DNA of 64,000 nucleotides from Fibrobacter sp. UWR3 (GCF_900143055.1 NZ_FRCW01000010.1:61710-125709), one strand, 5' to 3'. Shown: positions 51,074 through 59,850, numbered from the stretch's first letter. Notes: generated by a model from the letters alone, not told the origin. Made by a program: numbers and translations.

Positions 51074-52530
51074 TACCTCAACGTATCGCGGGCAAAGCCT
51101 TTCGGAGGTTCGCCCTCAAACACTTCGAACTTCTGCGAACCGATGACGGCGCCGTTCTTGTAGGCGACCTCCACATTGTAGCGGCCCGCAGGAATGTTCT
51201 TTTTCTTCGTGAAGCTGCGGTAGCCAGACTCGCGCCCGCCCACGATGGTCATCCTGCCCGAGGATATCTTGTCGGTAAGGCTGTACTTGCCCGTAGCGGG
51301 GTCCATATAGTACCAGCGGTATTCGAGTTCGGCCTTCAAATCAGCAGGAGCGTAGACCGACGACAGGAAATACACCTCGGAACTGTCCGTGCGGTGAACG
51401 GAAGGCAACTTGATGCCCAATGTCTGCAAGAATGTCGGGGCGTCGATATCGCAGGAATATGTCTTGCGGTCGAAGTTCTGGCACACCATCTGCTGCTTGA
51501 GCACGAGCGGGACCGGCGGGACCCAGTTCATTACATAGGCAATAACCAGGAGAGAACTGATGATTGCGGGGGCGATGAGCACGCGCTTCTTGTGGTGCGA
51601 GAGCCTCTGGATTCCCACGCAGATGAGGAACGAGACCACGGTACTCAAAAGGAACCAGATAAAGCCAATCCTGTGGACCACGTGCGGGATAGTGAAGTTC
51701 ATGAACATCGTGCCCAGCAGGCAGAAAAACGCGAGGCTCACGCCGAAACTTTCATATTTCTTCTTCAGGAATTCGTTACCCACCAGAAGGGCCGCGAGGA
51801 CAATCACGAGCAGGAGCGACGCAAGCGAGCCGCTGCTCTTGAAGTAGCAAACCACGAGCGCGCTGAACATGCCGCCGAACAGGAACTGCAACATCCACGA
51901 GAAACGGTCCTTCCACACTTCGCTCCACTCGCGGTCCAAAAAGCGGTGTTCCACCACAATGGCGTTCTTGGGAACCGCCATGGATTCATACCCAATCTTG
52001 TCGGCAAGTTTCTTCGCCTCGGCGGTCGAGGCATCCGCAGCATTCTTGATTTTCGTCGCCGATGCGTCGGCCACGTTCTTGATTTTCGAGGCCACCACAG
52101 TCGTCGCGGGCTTTGCGATATTCGCCATCTTCCCCGCCACGGCAGCAAGTTTCGCGTTCGTCGGAGACGGGGCCTTCGCCTCCTGAACCGCAGGCTGCTT
52201 TGCCGTCGCAGGCTGGGCGGCAGGCTTTGCAGGTGCTGCCGTTTGCGGAGCCGCGGGTTTCGCCGGAGCGTTACCGCCCGTTGATGCCTTCGCCGCCATA
52301 ATGCGTTCGCGGGTCCAGCCCTCCGGATGCTCCAGGTGTGCCGAAAGCAGAATCACGAGTATAAACGCACCCGTGTAGTATGCCAGCAGGAACAGCAGGT
52401 CGGTATTGTCTATTTGCCGCCCGAGCGTTATGGAATCCCAGCCGAAACCGCCGAGGAAAGCAATCGCCGGGAAAAACTTCTCCACCTTCTGCACGAAGGG
52501 CTTCTGCCTCAAGTTATCTACAAACTTCAT
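51073..52530 (-). CDS. DUF2914 membrane protein with Ala/Pro-rich insert
   Basis: 485 residues. Two N-terminal hydrophobic segments (about 20-70); an Ala/Pro/Lys-rich low-complexity stretch (about 85-175, with VVASKIKNVADASATKIKN repeats); then five or more membrane helices (about 215-345). A C-terminal soluble DUF2914 domain follows (about 365-485: DSSEVYFLSSVYAPADL, YRWYYMDPATGKYSLTDKI, GYRSFTKKKNIPAGRYNVEV). Function of DUF2914 proteins unknown. Overlaps its neighbour, so co-translated with the pseudouridine synthase. Confidence 0.75.
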   Translation of the reverse strand: MKFVDNLRQKPFVQKVEKFFPAIAFLGGFGWDSITLGRQIDNTDLLFLLAYYTGAFILVILLSAHLEHPEGWTRERIMAAKASTGGNAPAKPAAPQTAAPAKPAAQPATAKQPAVQEAKAPSPTNAKLAAVAGKMANIAKPATTVVASKIKNVADASATKIKNAADASTAEAKKLADKIGYESMAVPKNAIVVEHRFLDREWSEVWKDRFSWMLQFLFGGMFSALVVCYFKSSGSLASLLLVIVLAALLVGNEFLKKKYESFGVSLAFFCLLGTMFMNFTIPHVVHRIGFIWFLLSTVVSFLICVGIQRLSHHKKRVLIAPAIISSLLVIAYVMNWVPPVPLVLKQQMVCQNFDRKTYSCDIDAPTFLQTLGIKLPSVHRTDSSEVYFLSSVYAPADLKAELEYRWYYMDPATGKYSLTDKISSGRMTIVGGRESGYRSFTKKKNIPAGRYNVEVAYKNGAVIGSQKFEVFEGEPPKGFARDTLR

Positions 52531-52545
52531 TTGACCTACCCCAAA

Positions 52546-53175
52546 TTATTCGCTATACAAATCGTTTTTCAGAATGTAGTCGTACACCGCAGGGGCTAAT
52601 CCCGTAGGCCTTACGCCCCTGTTGTAGAGCAACTCCCTGCGTATCGCCGTACTCGAGAACTTTCCCACAAAGCCTTCTTTTTCCCCGAGCCAGAACAGCG
52701 GGGCATACCCCTTAGCGAGATGCGCATCGATATCAATCTGCGGGTAGCCGCTCCTCGCAAAAACAATCAGGCTGAAGTCGCGCAACAGCAGGTGGCCGTT
52801 GTACTCCGTGCCATAAAAATGCAGGGGGTCGCGCCAGTGCGGAATATTCTCGTAACTGTCCGCCCCTACAAGCAGGCGAAAGTTCACCTCGGGGTACTTT
52901 TCCGCAAGGCCCTTCAAAAACACGTAAGACCCGCGAAAATCTCCCTGCCGGATTTCTTCGTCCGAAAGCACAAAACGCGGTTCGTCGGAGGTTACAAGTT
53001 CAAGCATCGCGAAGCGGTCTTCGGGAGAGGCGTTGAGCGTCTTGTCCCACCTGTCAGGGCTTGGCACAAACCACACTTCGTCGCAAAGCCCGTGCTTCAG
53101 GCAGAGCCTCGCAACCGCAACATGGTCCATGTGAACCGGATCAAACGCACCACCCATAATGGCAACATTCTTCAT
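52546..53175 (-). CDS. nadD: Nicotinate-nucleotide adenylyltransferase
   Basis: Makes deamido-NAD from nicotinate mononucleotide and ATP. 209 residues, normal. MGGAFDPVHMDHVAVAR holds the nucleotidyltransferase HxxH-type motif; EVWFVPSPDRWDK; FRLLVGADSYENIPHWRD; VFARSGYPQID; and FSSTAIRREL, the C-terminal ISSTxIR motif. In a cluster with rsgA upstream and DUF2914 downstream (15-base gap). Confidence 0.92.
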   Translation of the reverse strand: MKNVAIMGGAFDPVHMDHVAVARLCLKHGLCDEVWFVPSPDRWDKTLNASPEDRFAMLELVTSDEPRFVLSDEEIRQGDFRGSYVFLKGLAEKYPEVNFRLLVGADSYENIPHWRDPLHFYGTEYNGHLLLRDFSLIVFARSGYPQIDIDAHLAKGYAPLFWLGEKEGFVGKFSSTAIRRELLYNRGVRPTGLAPAVYDYILKNDLYSE

Positions 53176-53189
53176 CGCGGAACCTTGCC

Positions 53190-53804
53190 CTAGTAAATGT
53201 AAGTGATGAAACCCAGGTTCATCTGCAGGCGGCTGCCCGAAACATTCTTGTTCAAGAAGGGGTCGTAGTGGTCAAGCACCCAACGGTAGCCCACATCGGC
53301 AAAGAGCATCGTCTTCGAGAATATGCTGAAGATTGTCCCGAAACCGGCGCCCCATTCGTTCCACGAGACATCGCCCACATCGGAGAGTTCCTTTGCCCTC
53401 GAGAAATTGCCGACTACGTACAAGTCGCCAAACACGTGAACGCCCAGTTCCACGTCGAGGTTGTAATGCTCGATTTCCGTTTCGGAACCGTCTTCGCCTT
53501 CGCCATCAAAATCAAAGAATCCGTAACCTGCGCGGAAGAACGCCACGTGCGGGAACCATATCCCGAACATGGGCTCAATCTGTCTGAGGCCAACACCCCT
53601 CTCGGACCCCACGCCCGTACCCGTACCGAAACCGAGCGCACTGCCCAAAAAGAGCGGCGTGTGAATCCCGGTCGTCTGCGATGCCTGGGAGGCGGCACCC
53701 GATGAAGCAGATGCTGCAGACGCACCCGAGGAATTCGTCTGAGCAGCGACAGTCCCGAAGCAGAACATCAGCGCGCATACAGCGCCAAGGAGAATCTTTT
53801 TCAT
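53190..53804 (-). CDS. Outer-membrane beta-barrel-like protein
   Basis: 204 residues. Signal peptide MKKILLGAVCALMFCFGTVAA, then a Ser/Ala/Gln linker (NSSGASAASASSGAASQAS) and strand-like segments (GLRQIEPMFGIWFPHVAFFRAGYGFF, HYNLDVELGVHVFGDLYVVGNFS, FADVGYRWVLDHYDPF, LQMNLGFITYIY). The C-terminal aromatic residue fits outer-membrane insertion. Start at the ATG ending at 53804 because it gives a proper signal peptide. Role unknown. Confidence 0.72.
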   Translation of the reverse strand: MKKILLGAVCALMFCFGTVAAQTNSSGASAASASSGAASQASQTTGIHTPLFLGSALGFGTGTGVGSERGVGLRQIEPMFGIWFPHVAFFRAGYGFFDFDGEGEDGSETEIEHYNLDVELGVHVFGDLYVVGNFSRAKELSDVGDVSWNEWGAGFGTIFSIFSKTMLFADVGYRWVLDHYDPFLNKNVSGSRLQMNLGFITYIY

Positions 53805-53817
53805 ATTATTTCCCATG

Positions 53818-54225
53818 CTACAGTACCAAAACCAGGGCGATGGAAAGCCCGAGCAAAACGTTCAAGAACGAATCCGCCTTGTCCATCAGGATTCCACGCC
53901 GGCCCATATCCTCGCCACGGATTTCCATGCGGAGTTCCCGGTCCGAAAAAAAGAGCGTAAACGCAAGTTTCAAGGCTATAACGGCAGAAACCCAATACGC
54001 AAGGCCCGAAAAATGGGCAAGAAACACATAGGCCAGCAATAACGAGAACGAAATCGCAAAATTAAACAGGCGAATTCCACGTTCGCGAGATTCGCTCACC
54101 TTCATGAGCGTCTTGATCTCGTCTGCCTTCTCGCTCAACTCGGCAGAATTTGCCACGAGCTGCGATGCACTGTAACCCATCAGCACGATGGAGGCCACCA
54201 GAGTTATTTTAGACACGACATCCAT
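53818..54225 (-). CDS. Small membrane protein of unknown function
   Basis: 135 residues. Helices at about 5-22 (ITLVASIVLMGYSASQLVA), 52-70 and 76-92 (LFNFAISFSLLLAYVFLAHFSGLAYWVSAVIALKL fragments) and 118-135 (FLNVLLGLSIALVLVL). A charged SEKADEIKTLMKVSESRERG loop lies after the first. Between rsgA and the barrel gene with 13-base gaps on each side, so part of the same operon. Not recognised. Confidence 0.7.
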   Translation of the reverse strand: MDVVSKITLVASIVLMGYSASQLVANSAELSEKADEIKTLMKVSESRERGIRLFNFAISFSLLLAYVFLAHFSGLAYWVSAVIALKLAFTLFFSDRELRMEIRGEDMGRRGILMDKADSFLNVLLGLSIALVLVL

Positions 54226-54238
54226 ATCAACAATATAA

Positions 54239-55411
54239 TCAATCCGAAGAATTCAGTATGCGGAGGTAGCTCCGATAACGCGCCCTGGAGAGCTTGCCCG
54301 ACTCGACGGCGGCCCGCACGGCGCAGCCCGCCTCCTTCACGTGTATGCAGTTGCTGAACTTGCACGTAAAGATATCGTCCTCGAAGAATCCCGGGAAGAT
54401 TTTCGCCAGGGTTTCCTTATCCAAATCCATGAGGCCGATACCCCTGATCCCAGGCGTATCGATAACAATCCCGCCACCCGGCAAGTCGAACAGGCTCGAC
54501 GAGATAGTGGTATGGCGGCCCTTGCCGTCGCGCTCGCGCACCTCGCCCGTCGCAAGCGCGGCGTGCGGCACCAGCGCGTTCACCAGCGAGGACTTGCCGA
54601 CCCCGCTCAAGCCGCTAAACACCGACGACTTGCCCAGAAGCTCGTTACGGAGGTCGTCGAGACCGACCCCCGTCTTGACGCTCACGGGAATCACCTTGTC
54701 GGCGATGCTCATAAAATCGCGAATATCTTCCGAAAGGTCGCTCTCCCCGTTCGGGAGCAAATCCATCTTGGTAAGCACCAGAATGAACGGCAGGCTATTC
54801 AGGTTCGAGGCGAGCAAGAAGCGGTCCATGAACCCGTAGTTGAACTCCGGCTGGGTCACGCTCGCGACAATCACCACCTGGTCGATATTCGCGGCAAGCG
54901 TCTGCTGCTTGTAGAACGTGTCGCGCGGGCCGGGGCGCTTGAGTTCGCTCTTCCGCGGGAGCACGCGCACCACGCAATACTTCTGCGAACCCACGCCGTC
55001 ACCCGAATCTTCGCCGTCGTTCACGAGCCCGAGAAGCACACGATCGCCCACCGCGGGGAATTCCCCCAACTGTTTGGACGTGGTCGCGCGGTACATCGCG
55101 GTAACTGTGGACACACTTGCCCCTACGGGGCTGCGGAGTGACGATTCCGCGGAAGCAGCAAGCCTTACCTCGCAGGTGCGGCGGTGCACTTCCAGCACCA
55201 GGCCCTCGACGCAGTTCTCCTCGCCGATATTTTCCACCGGGTTCTTCAGGTGCTTGATTTTAGCCTTCTTGAACTCGCGGCTAAAGCGCTCCTTGGTCGG
55301 GCGGTCGTCCACGATGCCCGAATCCCATTCGCGCATCACGTCGATACGGCGCGAACGGTGTGCGCGCCTCGACGTCCTTACTTCCCGCAGTTCATCATCT
55401 TCAAGCATCAT
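54239..55411 (-). CDS. rsgA: Ribosome small-subunit biogenesis GTPase
   Basis: Circularly permuted GTPase that acts in 30S maturation. 390 residues, longer than the usual 300-350 because of a basic N-terminal extension (RTSRRAHRSRRIDVMREWD). OB-fold region about 60-130, then G4 VLTKMDLLP, G1 FSGLSGVGKSSLVNAL, G3 VIDTPGIRG and a C-terminal zinc site FTCKFSNCIHVKEAGCAVRAA. A palindrome-like stretch in the OB region (55119-55145, translated SLRSPVGASV) may be an inserted element. 27 bases after the M23 gene. Confidence 0.92.
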   Translation of the reverse strand: MMLEDDELREVRTSRRAHRSRRIDVMREWDSGIVDDRPTKERFSREFKKAKIKHLKNPVENIGEENCVEGLVLEVHRRTCEVRLAASAESSLRSPVGASVSTVTAMYRATTSKQLGEFPAVGDRVLLGLVNDGEDSGDGVGSQKYCVVRVLPRKSELKRPGPRDTFYKQQTLAANIDQVVIVASVTQPEFNYGFMDRFLLASNLNSLPFILVLTKMDLLPNGESDLSEDIRDFMSIADKVIPVSVKTGVGLDDLRNELLGKSSVFSGLSGVGKSSLVNALVPHAALATGEVRERDGKGRHTTISSSLFDLPGGGIVIDTPGIRGIGLMDLDKETLAKIFPGFFEDDIFTCKFSNCIHVKEAGCAVRAAVESGKLSRARYRSYLRILNSSD

Positions 55412-55438
55412 GCCTTACCGGTTCAAAAAAGCGTGCCT

Positions 55439-56755
55439 CTAGTTCAATACGCGGGTACGGACCATCACGTCGGTGGAATCGTTCACCTTCACCGCGGGGG
55501 CAGCAAGCGTGAGGTCTATCTCCTTGCGGATATCCTTCACCTGTTCCTTCAGGCGGGCAAGGCGCTCGCCCGAAAGCTTCGGGGTCGCAATCATGGTTTT
55601 CGAGAGCGGGTTTATCCACTGACCCTGCGCATTCTTGAAACCGTAGTGCAGGTGCGGCCCCGTGCTCCTGCCCGTAGAGCCGACGCGCCCGATCGCCTGC
55701 CCCGGAGAAACCTTCGCGCCCACCCCGACGCCGCGCGCCGAGAGGTGCATGTACCAGCTGGTCGTGCCGTCCCTGTGCCGGATGGCAATCTTGTTGCCGC
55801 TCAGGTTGTCGAAACCCGAAACCGTCACCTCGCCCTCGGCAACCGCATGCACCACAGTACCCGTCGGGGCGCCGTAGTCCACGCCGTAATGCACCGTCAC
55901 GCGGCCCGTAATCGGGTGCACGCGCGAACCGTACGAACTCGTGATGCGCAGGTGTTCCAACGGGTAGCGCAGGCCGTCAAACACAAGCGCGTCGCCCGAC
56001 TCGGTGTAGTGCGCATTGTAAGAACTCTTCGGGTCAGGGTCCTCATAGCGGAAAGCCTCGTGATGCCCCACGTTCCTGCCCTCAAATTCGGCATACACGA
56101 CCTTGCCCGACACCCAGATGGAATCCTGGAAATAGGAATCTTCCAGCAAAATACGGAAGCGGTCACTCGCGCGGGCCAGCGGGAACGCCACCTTGCACTG
56201 CAACACGCCGCTCACCACGCCCACCATGCGGCGCGGGATGCCCACCTTCAGGAGAATGCCGTTCAGCGTGCTCCCCTCTTCCAGCGCGCCCTCGTACACG
56301 GAGAGCTTGCGTACCACAGGCTTTTCAATCAGCTTATAGACAAAGCCCGAGTCGGTCCGCACCACCACATGCGAAGTAATCACGTTCGGCGCATAGCGGA
56401 ACCGCTGCACATGCCTGTCCGCATCCACCGCGATATAGAACTTCTCGCCCACGCGCAACTTGAACTCCACGCTATCCTGCATGGCAAGGTAGACCTTGCC
56501 CAGGTCGGCATCGCCACCCTCCACCATCGCCTTCAGGCGCGAGAATACATGGAAAGGCCCCTCGCCCGCACGCACCGTATCCGAGAGAATGGTGTAATTG
56601 GGCACATTCTGCAACTTTTCCTTCGCCTTCTGCAGGGAATCGACGCTATTTTCAAGAGCAGCAACATCTTTCCGGAGCGCAGCCAGTTTTTCTTCTTCAT
56701 GGCACGCCGAAAAAAACACTAAAAACGCACAAAGGAGCGGGTAAAAAAATTTCAT
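55439..56755 (-). CDS. M23-family peptidase, membrane-attached
   Basis: 438 residues. MKFFYPLLCAFLVFFSAC gives a lipoprotein signal (Cys18). A coiled-coil covers about 22-50 (LAALRKDVAALENSVDSLQKAKE), then OapA/NlpD-type beta domains (about 55-265), then the peptidase: YGSRVHPITGRVTVHYGVDYGAPTG and TGRSTGPHLHYGFKN, the HxxxD and HxH zinc motifs, all present. Probably cleaves peptidoglycan cross-links during growth. First gene of a seven-gene minus-strand cluster through rsgA, nadD and the pseudouridine synthase. Confidence 0.9.
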   Translation of the reverse strand: MKFFYPLLCAFLVFFSACHEEEKLAALRKDVAALENSVDSLQKAKEKLQNVPNYTILSDTVRAGEGPFHVFSRLKAMVEGGDADLGKVYLAMQDSVEFKLRVGEKFYIAVDADRHVQRFRYAPNVITSHVVVRTDSGFVYKLIEKPVVRKLSVYEGALEEGSTLNGILLKVGIPRRMVGVVSGVLQCKVAFPLARASDRFRILLEDSYFQDSIWVSGKVVYAEFEGRNVGHHEAFRYEDPDPKSSYNAHYTESGDALVFDGLRYPLEHLRITSSYGSRVHPITGRVTVHYGVDYGAPTGTVVHAVAEGEVTVSGFDNLSGNKIAIRHRDGTTSWYMHLSARGVGVGAKVSPGQAIGRVGSTGRSTGPHLHYGFKNAQGQWINPLSKTMIATPKLSGERLARLKEQVKDIRKEIDLTLAAPAVKVNDSTDVMVRTRVLN

Positions 56756-56913
56756 GAAATGACCAAATAATTGTTGTCGGTTATCACGCTAATTTAGAAA
56801 AAACACCCGTACGGCAAAGCCGCATCAATCACGAAAATGACGTTTTTCGCCTAAATTCGGCATTTTCAGTTTATCTAGAAAAACATAGTTAAATTAGCCA
56901 TGCATTTGTAAAC

Positions 56914-56951
56914 TTGAAATTCACAAAATAATTTCTAAATTTACGGCCACA
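56914..56951 (+). promoter_or_regulatory. Promoter of the LysM-M23 gene, near-leaderless
   Basis: TTGAAA (56914-56919), 16-base spacer, TAAATT (56936-56941). The expected RNA start (about 56948) lies only a few bases before the ATG at 56952; no Shine-Dalgarno is present. Confidence 0.5.
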
Positions 56952-57896
56952 ATGAAACTCCTGAAAGCATCCATCTTCTGTCTAGGGCTACTCCCCGCGC
57001 TCTCTTTCGGCGAAGAAACCGCCGTCAGCAGCACAGACGAAGTTGTCGATGCTTCGGCAACCGAAGTTGCCGCAGAAGTTTCCGCCGATACGCTCGCCCC
57101 GGCTGAAGATGCCTCGGTAGCAGAAATCGCCGCAGGATCCAGTTCCGCAACTGCAGATTCGACCCTCGGCAACTCCGCATCGGCAGTAGAATTTGTCGCC
57201 GTCGCCGAACCCGAAGAGGATTCCGAGGAACTCGATTCGCTCGAAAATTCCGACCTCGCCGAAGGGACTGTCCAGTTCCTCGATTTCAGCGGGGCGCACT
57301 TCCCCACCCTGCACGGCACTCGCATCAATTCGCCCTACGGAATCCGCCATTTCAGGCTCCACAGGGGTGTCGACCTGCACATTTCCATCGGTGATTCCAT
57401 CGTCGCCGCCTACCCCGGCAAGGTTGTCGTCTCCAAGTACAACCGTCGCGGCTACGGCCACTACGTGATGATCGAACACGCGAACGGAACCCGCACCCTC
57501 TACGGCCACCTGAAGAAAAGGCTCGTGAACGTGGGTGACATGGTCGAAGGCGGCCAGCTCGTCGGTTGGGGCGGCAACACCGGCCGTTCCAGCGGTCCGC
57601 ATCTACACTTCGAAATCCGCTACGGCGAAGTGAACATCGACCCGGCAACCGTTTTCAACCTCGAAGAAGGCACACTGCTCGAGAATGCAGAACAGTACGC
57701 CCTCGCCCCCGCTGTAGAAAGCCACAACGGAATCCAGAAGGAACTCTCGAAGCACCGCTTCCACAGGATCCGCCCGGGCGATACCCTCGGGAAGATTGCC
57801 CGCAGGTACGGCACGACCATCGAAAGGCTCTGCCAACTTAACGGCATCAAGCGCACCACGATACTCCGTATCGGGCGCAACCTCCGCTGCTCGTAG
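56952..57896 (+). CDS. M23-family peptidase with C-terminal LysM domain
   Basis: 314 residues. Signal peptide MKLLKASIFCLGLLPALSFG, then a long Ala/Ser/Glu/Val-rich linker (about 22-105). The M23 domain (about 115-235) has NSPYGIRHFRLHRGVDLHI and TGRSSGPHLHFEIRYG with zinc ligands intact. A LysM domain closes the protein (about 268-314, HRIRPGDTLGKIARRYGTT, LCQLNGIKRTTILRIGRNL). LysM plus M23 suggests a cell-wall endopeptidase or amidase activator working in the periplasm. Divergent from the other M23 gene, 196 bases away. Confidence 0.92.
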   Translation: MKLLKASIFCLGLLPALSFGEETAVSSTDEVVDASATEVAAEVSADTLAPAEDASVAEIAAGSSSATADSTLGNSASAVEFVAVAEPEEDSEELDSLENSDLAEGTVQFLDFSGAHFPTLHGTRINSPYGIRHFRLHRGVDLHISIGDSIVAAYPGKVVVSKYNRRGYGHYVMIEHANGTRTLYGHLKKRLVNVGDMVEGGQLVGWGGNTGRSSGPHLHFEIRYGEVNIDPATVFNLEEGTLLENAEQYALAPAVESHNGIQKELSKHRFHRIRPGDTLGKIARRYGTTIERLCQLNGIKRTTILRIGRNLRCS

Positions 57897-57998
57897 AAGT
57901 CATCCCCGCGGCCCATTATGTCATCCCCGCTATACGATACTTGGCAACTTGTTGCCTAAGTAGAGTTATCCTCTTTGAGGAGAAGGCGGGGATCTTTT
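57897..57998. repeat. Composite palindromic element acting as terminator, with nested palindrome
   Basis: GTCATCCCCGC occurs twice (57899 and 57919); an inner palindrome ACTTGGCAAC-TT-GTTGCCTAAGT lies at 57939-57961, and the element closes with GGCGGGGATCTTTTTA. Placed between the stop codons of convergent genes, with a T tract on the plus strand, it should terminate the LysM-M23 transcript. Confidence 0.75.
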
Positions 57999-58000
57999 TA

Positions 58001-59137
58001 TTAGGACGCCGCGACTTCGTCGCAGATGGCATCGTCGCATATGGCGGCGAGCATGCGTTCGTGCGTGCACACCTCGGGCGAAACCCCGTGAATACTGCCT
58101 GTAGAATAGAATGACGTGCAGGCGCATTCGTGCGCATGACAGCGGAAACGTATGGCACAACCCTTGCAGTCTTCCTTGTCCCGGCTGAAGAAGTCCAGGA
58201 TATCGCGGGCCACCGCTCCGTTCCAGATTTGCGCAGGATCATCAAAGACATTGCCCAGAATGTAGGGCGCATCCGGCTTGCTTGTGATAAACCGCGTGCA
58301 CGGGAAAAGATTCCCGTTCGCAGCGCAGGCGACAATGCCTTCGGCCACCTGGCAACTAGACGTGCGGTGGCGCTGCCCCGTCAGGCGGAATTTCAGTTTG
58401 TCCTGGATGGTTCCCAGGTAGAACGGAACCTTATTCCGCTTGAGTTCGAGCCAGAACTCGGCAAGTTTCTCGTATTCTGCGGCGAGGACATCGAATTCCT
58501 CCCCCGTCCACTTGCCGTCGAAATCCACGGCCGCGGTCATGTTCCTGAACCCCTGCGCCTGTATCCAGCGGGCCGCATCGGTAAGCGAGCGCATGTTGTC
58601 GCGGGTCACCACCGAAAGCACAACCGTATCGAGCTTGGTGAGCGCAGGAATGTGCGGTTCAATCAACTTGAAGGAACCCTCCCCGCCCACCTGCCTGCGG
58701 CAGATATTGTGGTGCGACTCCGGACCGTCGAGCGAGAGGTAAATACGGAACTTTTCGCACTTCAGGTACTCGATAATTTCGGAGTTCAACAGCGTCGCAT
58801 TGGTATTTACCGCAAAACGCAGGCGAAACTTCGGCGATGTCGTATTCGAAGTCGGCGGCCCGAGCAACACGTCTTCGCCAAATCGTTCGTGAGCCAAATT
58901 TTTCGCAAGTTCGACCCCCCTATAAATGGAGTCCATACAAAGCAAGGGTTCCCCGCCAAAGAACGTAATGTTCAGGAATCTCTGTCCGAGTTTCAGGGTG
59001 CGTTTAAAAGCAAGCCTAATCGCCGTCTCCATGATGTCGTTCGACATCACCTCACTGCGGGCCTCATGGCTCACCTTGTAGTAGCAGTAGGTGCAACGCA
59101 GGTTACACCGTTCCGTTAAAGAAAGAACCAGATTCAT
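58001..59137 (-). CDS. Radical SAM/SPASM protein, candidate peptide or protein maturase
   Basis: 378 residues. The radical SAM site is SLTERCNLRCTYCYYKVSHE (Cys11, 15, 18), with ITFFGGEPLL and VNTNATLLN following. Conserved DGPESHHNICR is typical of the anSME/peptide-maturase branch. The SPASM auxiliary-cluster region has CQVAEGIVACAANGNLFPCTRF and CKGCAIRFRCHAHECAC..GVSPEVCTHERM. Such enzymes form thioether or C-C bonds in RiPP precursors or oxidise active-site Cys/Ser of sulfatases. No sulfatase is near; the gene 9 bases upstream encodes a Ser-rich lipoprotein, its possible substrate. Confidence 0.85.
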   Translation of the reverse strand: MNLVLSLTERCNLRCTYCYYKVSHEARSEVMSNDIMETAIRLAFKRTLKLGQRFLNITFFGGEPLLCMDSIYRGVELAKNLAHERFGEDVLLGPPTSNTTSPKFRLRFAVNTNATLLNSEIIEYLKCEKFRIYLSLDGPESHHNICRRQVGGEGSFKLIEPHIPALTKLDTVVLSVVTRDNMRSLTDAARWIQAQGFRNMTAAVDFDGKWTGEEFDVLAAEYEKLAEFWLELKRNKVPFYLGTIQDKLKFRLTGQRHRTSSCQVAEGIVACAANGNLFPCTRFITSKPDAPYILGNVFDDPAQIWNGAVARDILDFFSRDKEDCKGCAIRFRCHAHECACTSFYSTGSIHGVSPEVCTHERMLAAICDDAICDEVAAS

Positions 59138-59146
59138 TGGTGAAAA

Positions 59147-59683
59147 TTACTGCTTAGGTTCATCCATGCGTACCGGCGTATCCTCGATGACCCCCGATAA
59201 CATCGGTCCCGGTTCTACAACCGGTTCAGTTACAATCGGGTCGCCCGCAAGCGGCACCAATTCCGCAACAGACGAACTGGAAGGAGCCACAGAAGAGCTA
59301 GATTCCAGATGCCCGGTATCAATGTTGGAGCCCGATTCCGGTTCGAGAAACTCTGGCGGAATTACCTCGCCCGAAGTCACTTCAAGTGAGTCAATTTCAT
59401 AGCTGCTGGAAGAAAGCCTTGTCTGGGAAGAACTGGACTCCGCCACCGAAGAACTAGATTCGTCATATTCCCAACCACAGGGCATCATGCCGCAAGTCAT
59501 CTGCTCGGAAGAAGTAGGCGGATCAGCAACATCGCCACTAGTTGCCGAAGTCGTATCGCAGGCCGTCAGTGCTGCACTGGCAATCACCGAAACCGCCGAC
59601 ACCCCGAGCATCGAGGCGAGTTTCTTCTGCGTAGATGGCGACCATTCGCGGTTGCCTAAAACTTTTGCTTTTTTGATATCCAT
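59147..59683 (-). CDS. Ser-rich lipoprotein-like protein, possible substrate of the adjacent radical SAM enzyme
   Basis: 178 residues. A charged leader (MDIKKAKVLGNREWSPSTQK) precedes a hydrophobic segment ending in an AALTAC lipobox-like motif; the leader is longer than usual for a signal peptide. The mature part has a short Cys-containing core (MTCGMMPCGWEYDE), several SSSS blocks and Pro/Glu/Val-rich segments, no folded domain apparent. Start at the ATG ending at 59683 with GAGGAG upstream; a Met 7 codons earlier lacks one. Promoter-like TATATTTTTG at 59713 to 59704. First gene of a two-gene operon. Confidence 0.72.
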   Translation of the reverse strand: MDIKKAKVLGNREWSPSTQKKLASMLGVSAVSVIASAALTACDTTSATSGDVADPPTSSEQMTCGMMPCGWEYDESSSSVAESSSSQTRLSSSSYEIDSLEVTSGEVIPPEFLEPESGSNIDTGHLESSSSVAPSSSSVAELVPLAGDPIVTEPVVEPGPMLSGVIEDTPVRMDEPKQ

Positions 59684-59804
59684 AAGTTTTTCTCCTCTAC
59701 ACACAAAAATATAAACTAAATCACCCCAAAACTAACATGCAAATGCATTTTTTTCGCAAGTTTCCCAAGCAAAACAGCCTATATAGAACAATTTGTTTCA
59801 TAAA

Positions 59805-59850
59805 AAGCAAAAATCGCTTTAGATCCAGTCCAAAGCGATTTCAAAAAAAA
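59805..59850 (-). terminator. purB: Terminator of purB
   Basis: Perfect stem AAATCGCTTT-agatccagtcc-AAAGCGATTT (59811-59841) with A/T tracts on both sides, 44 bases after the purB stop. Confidence 0.75.
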
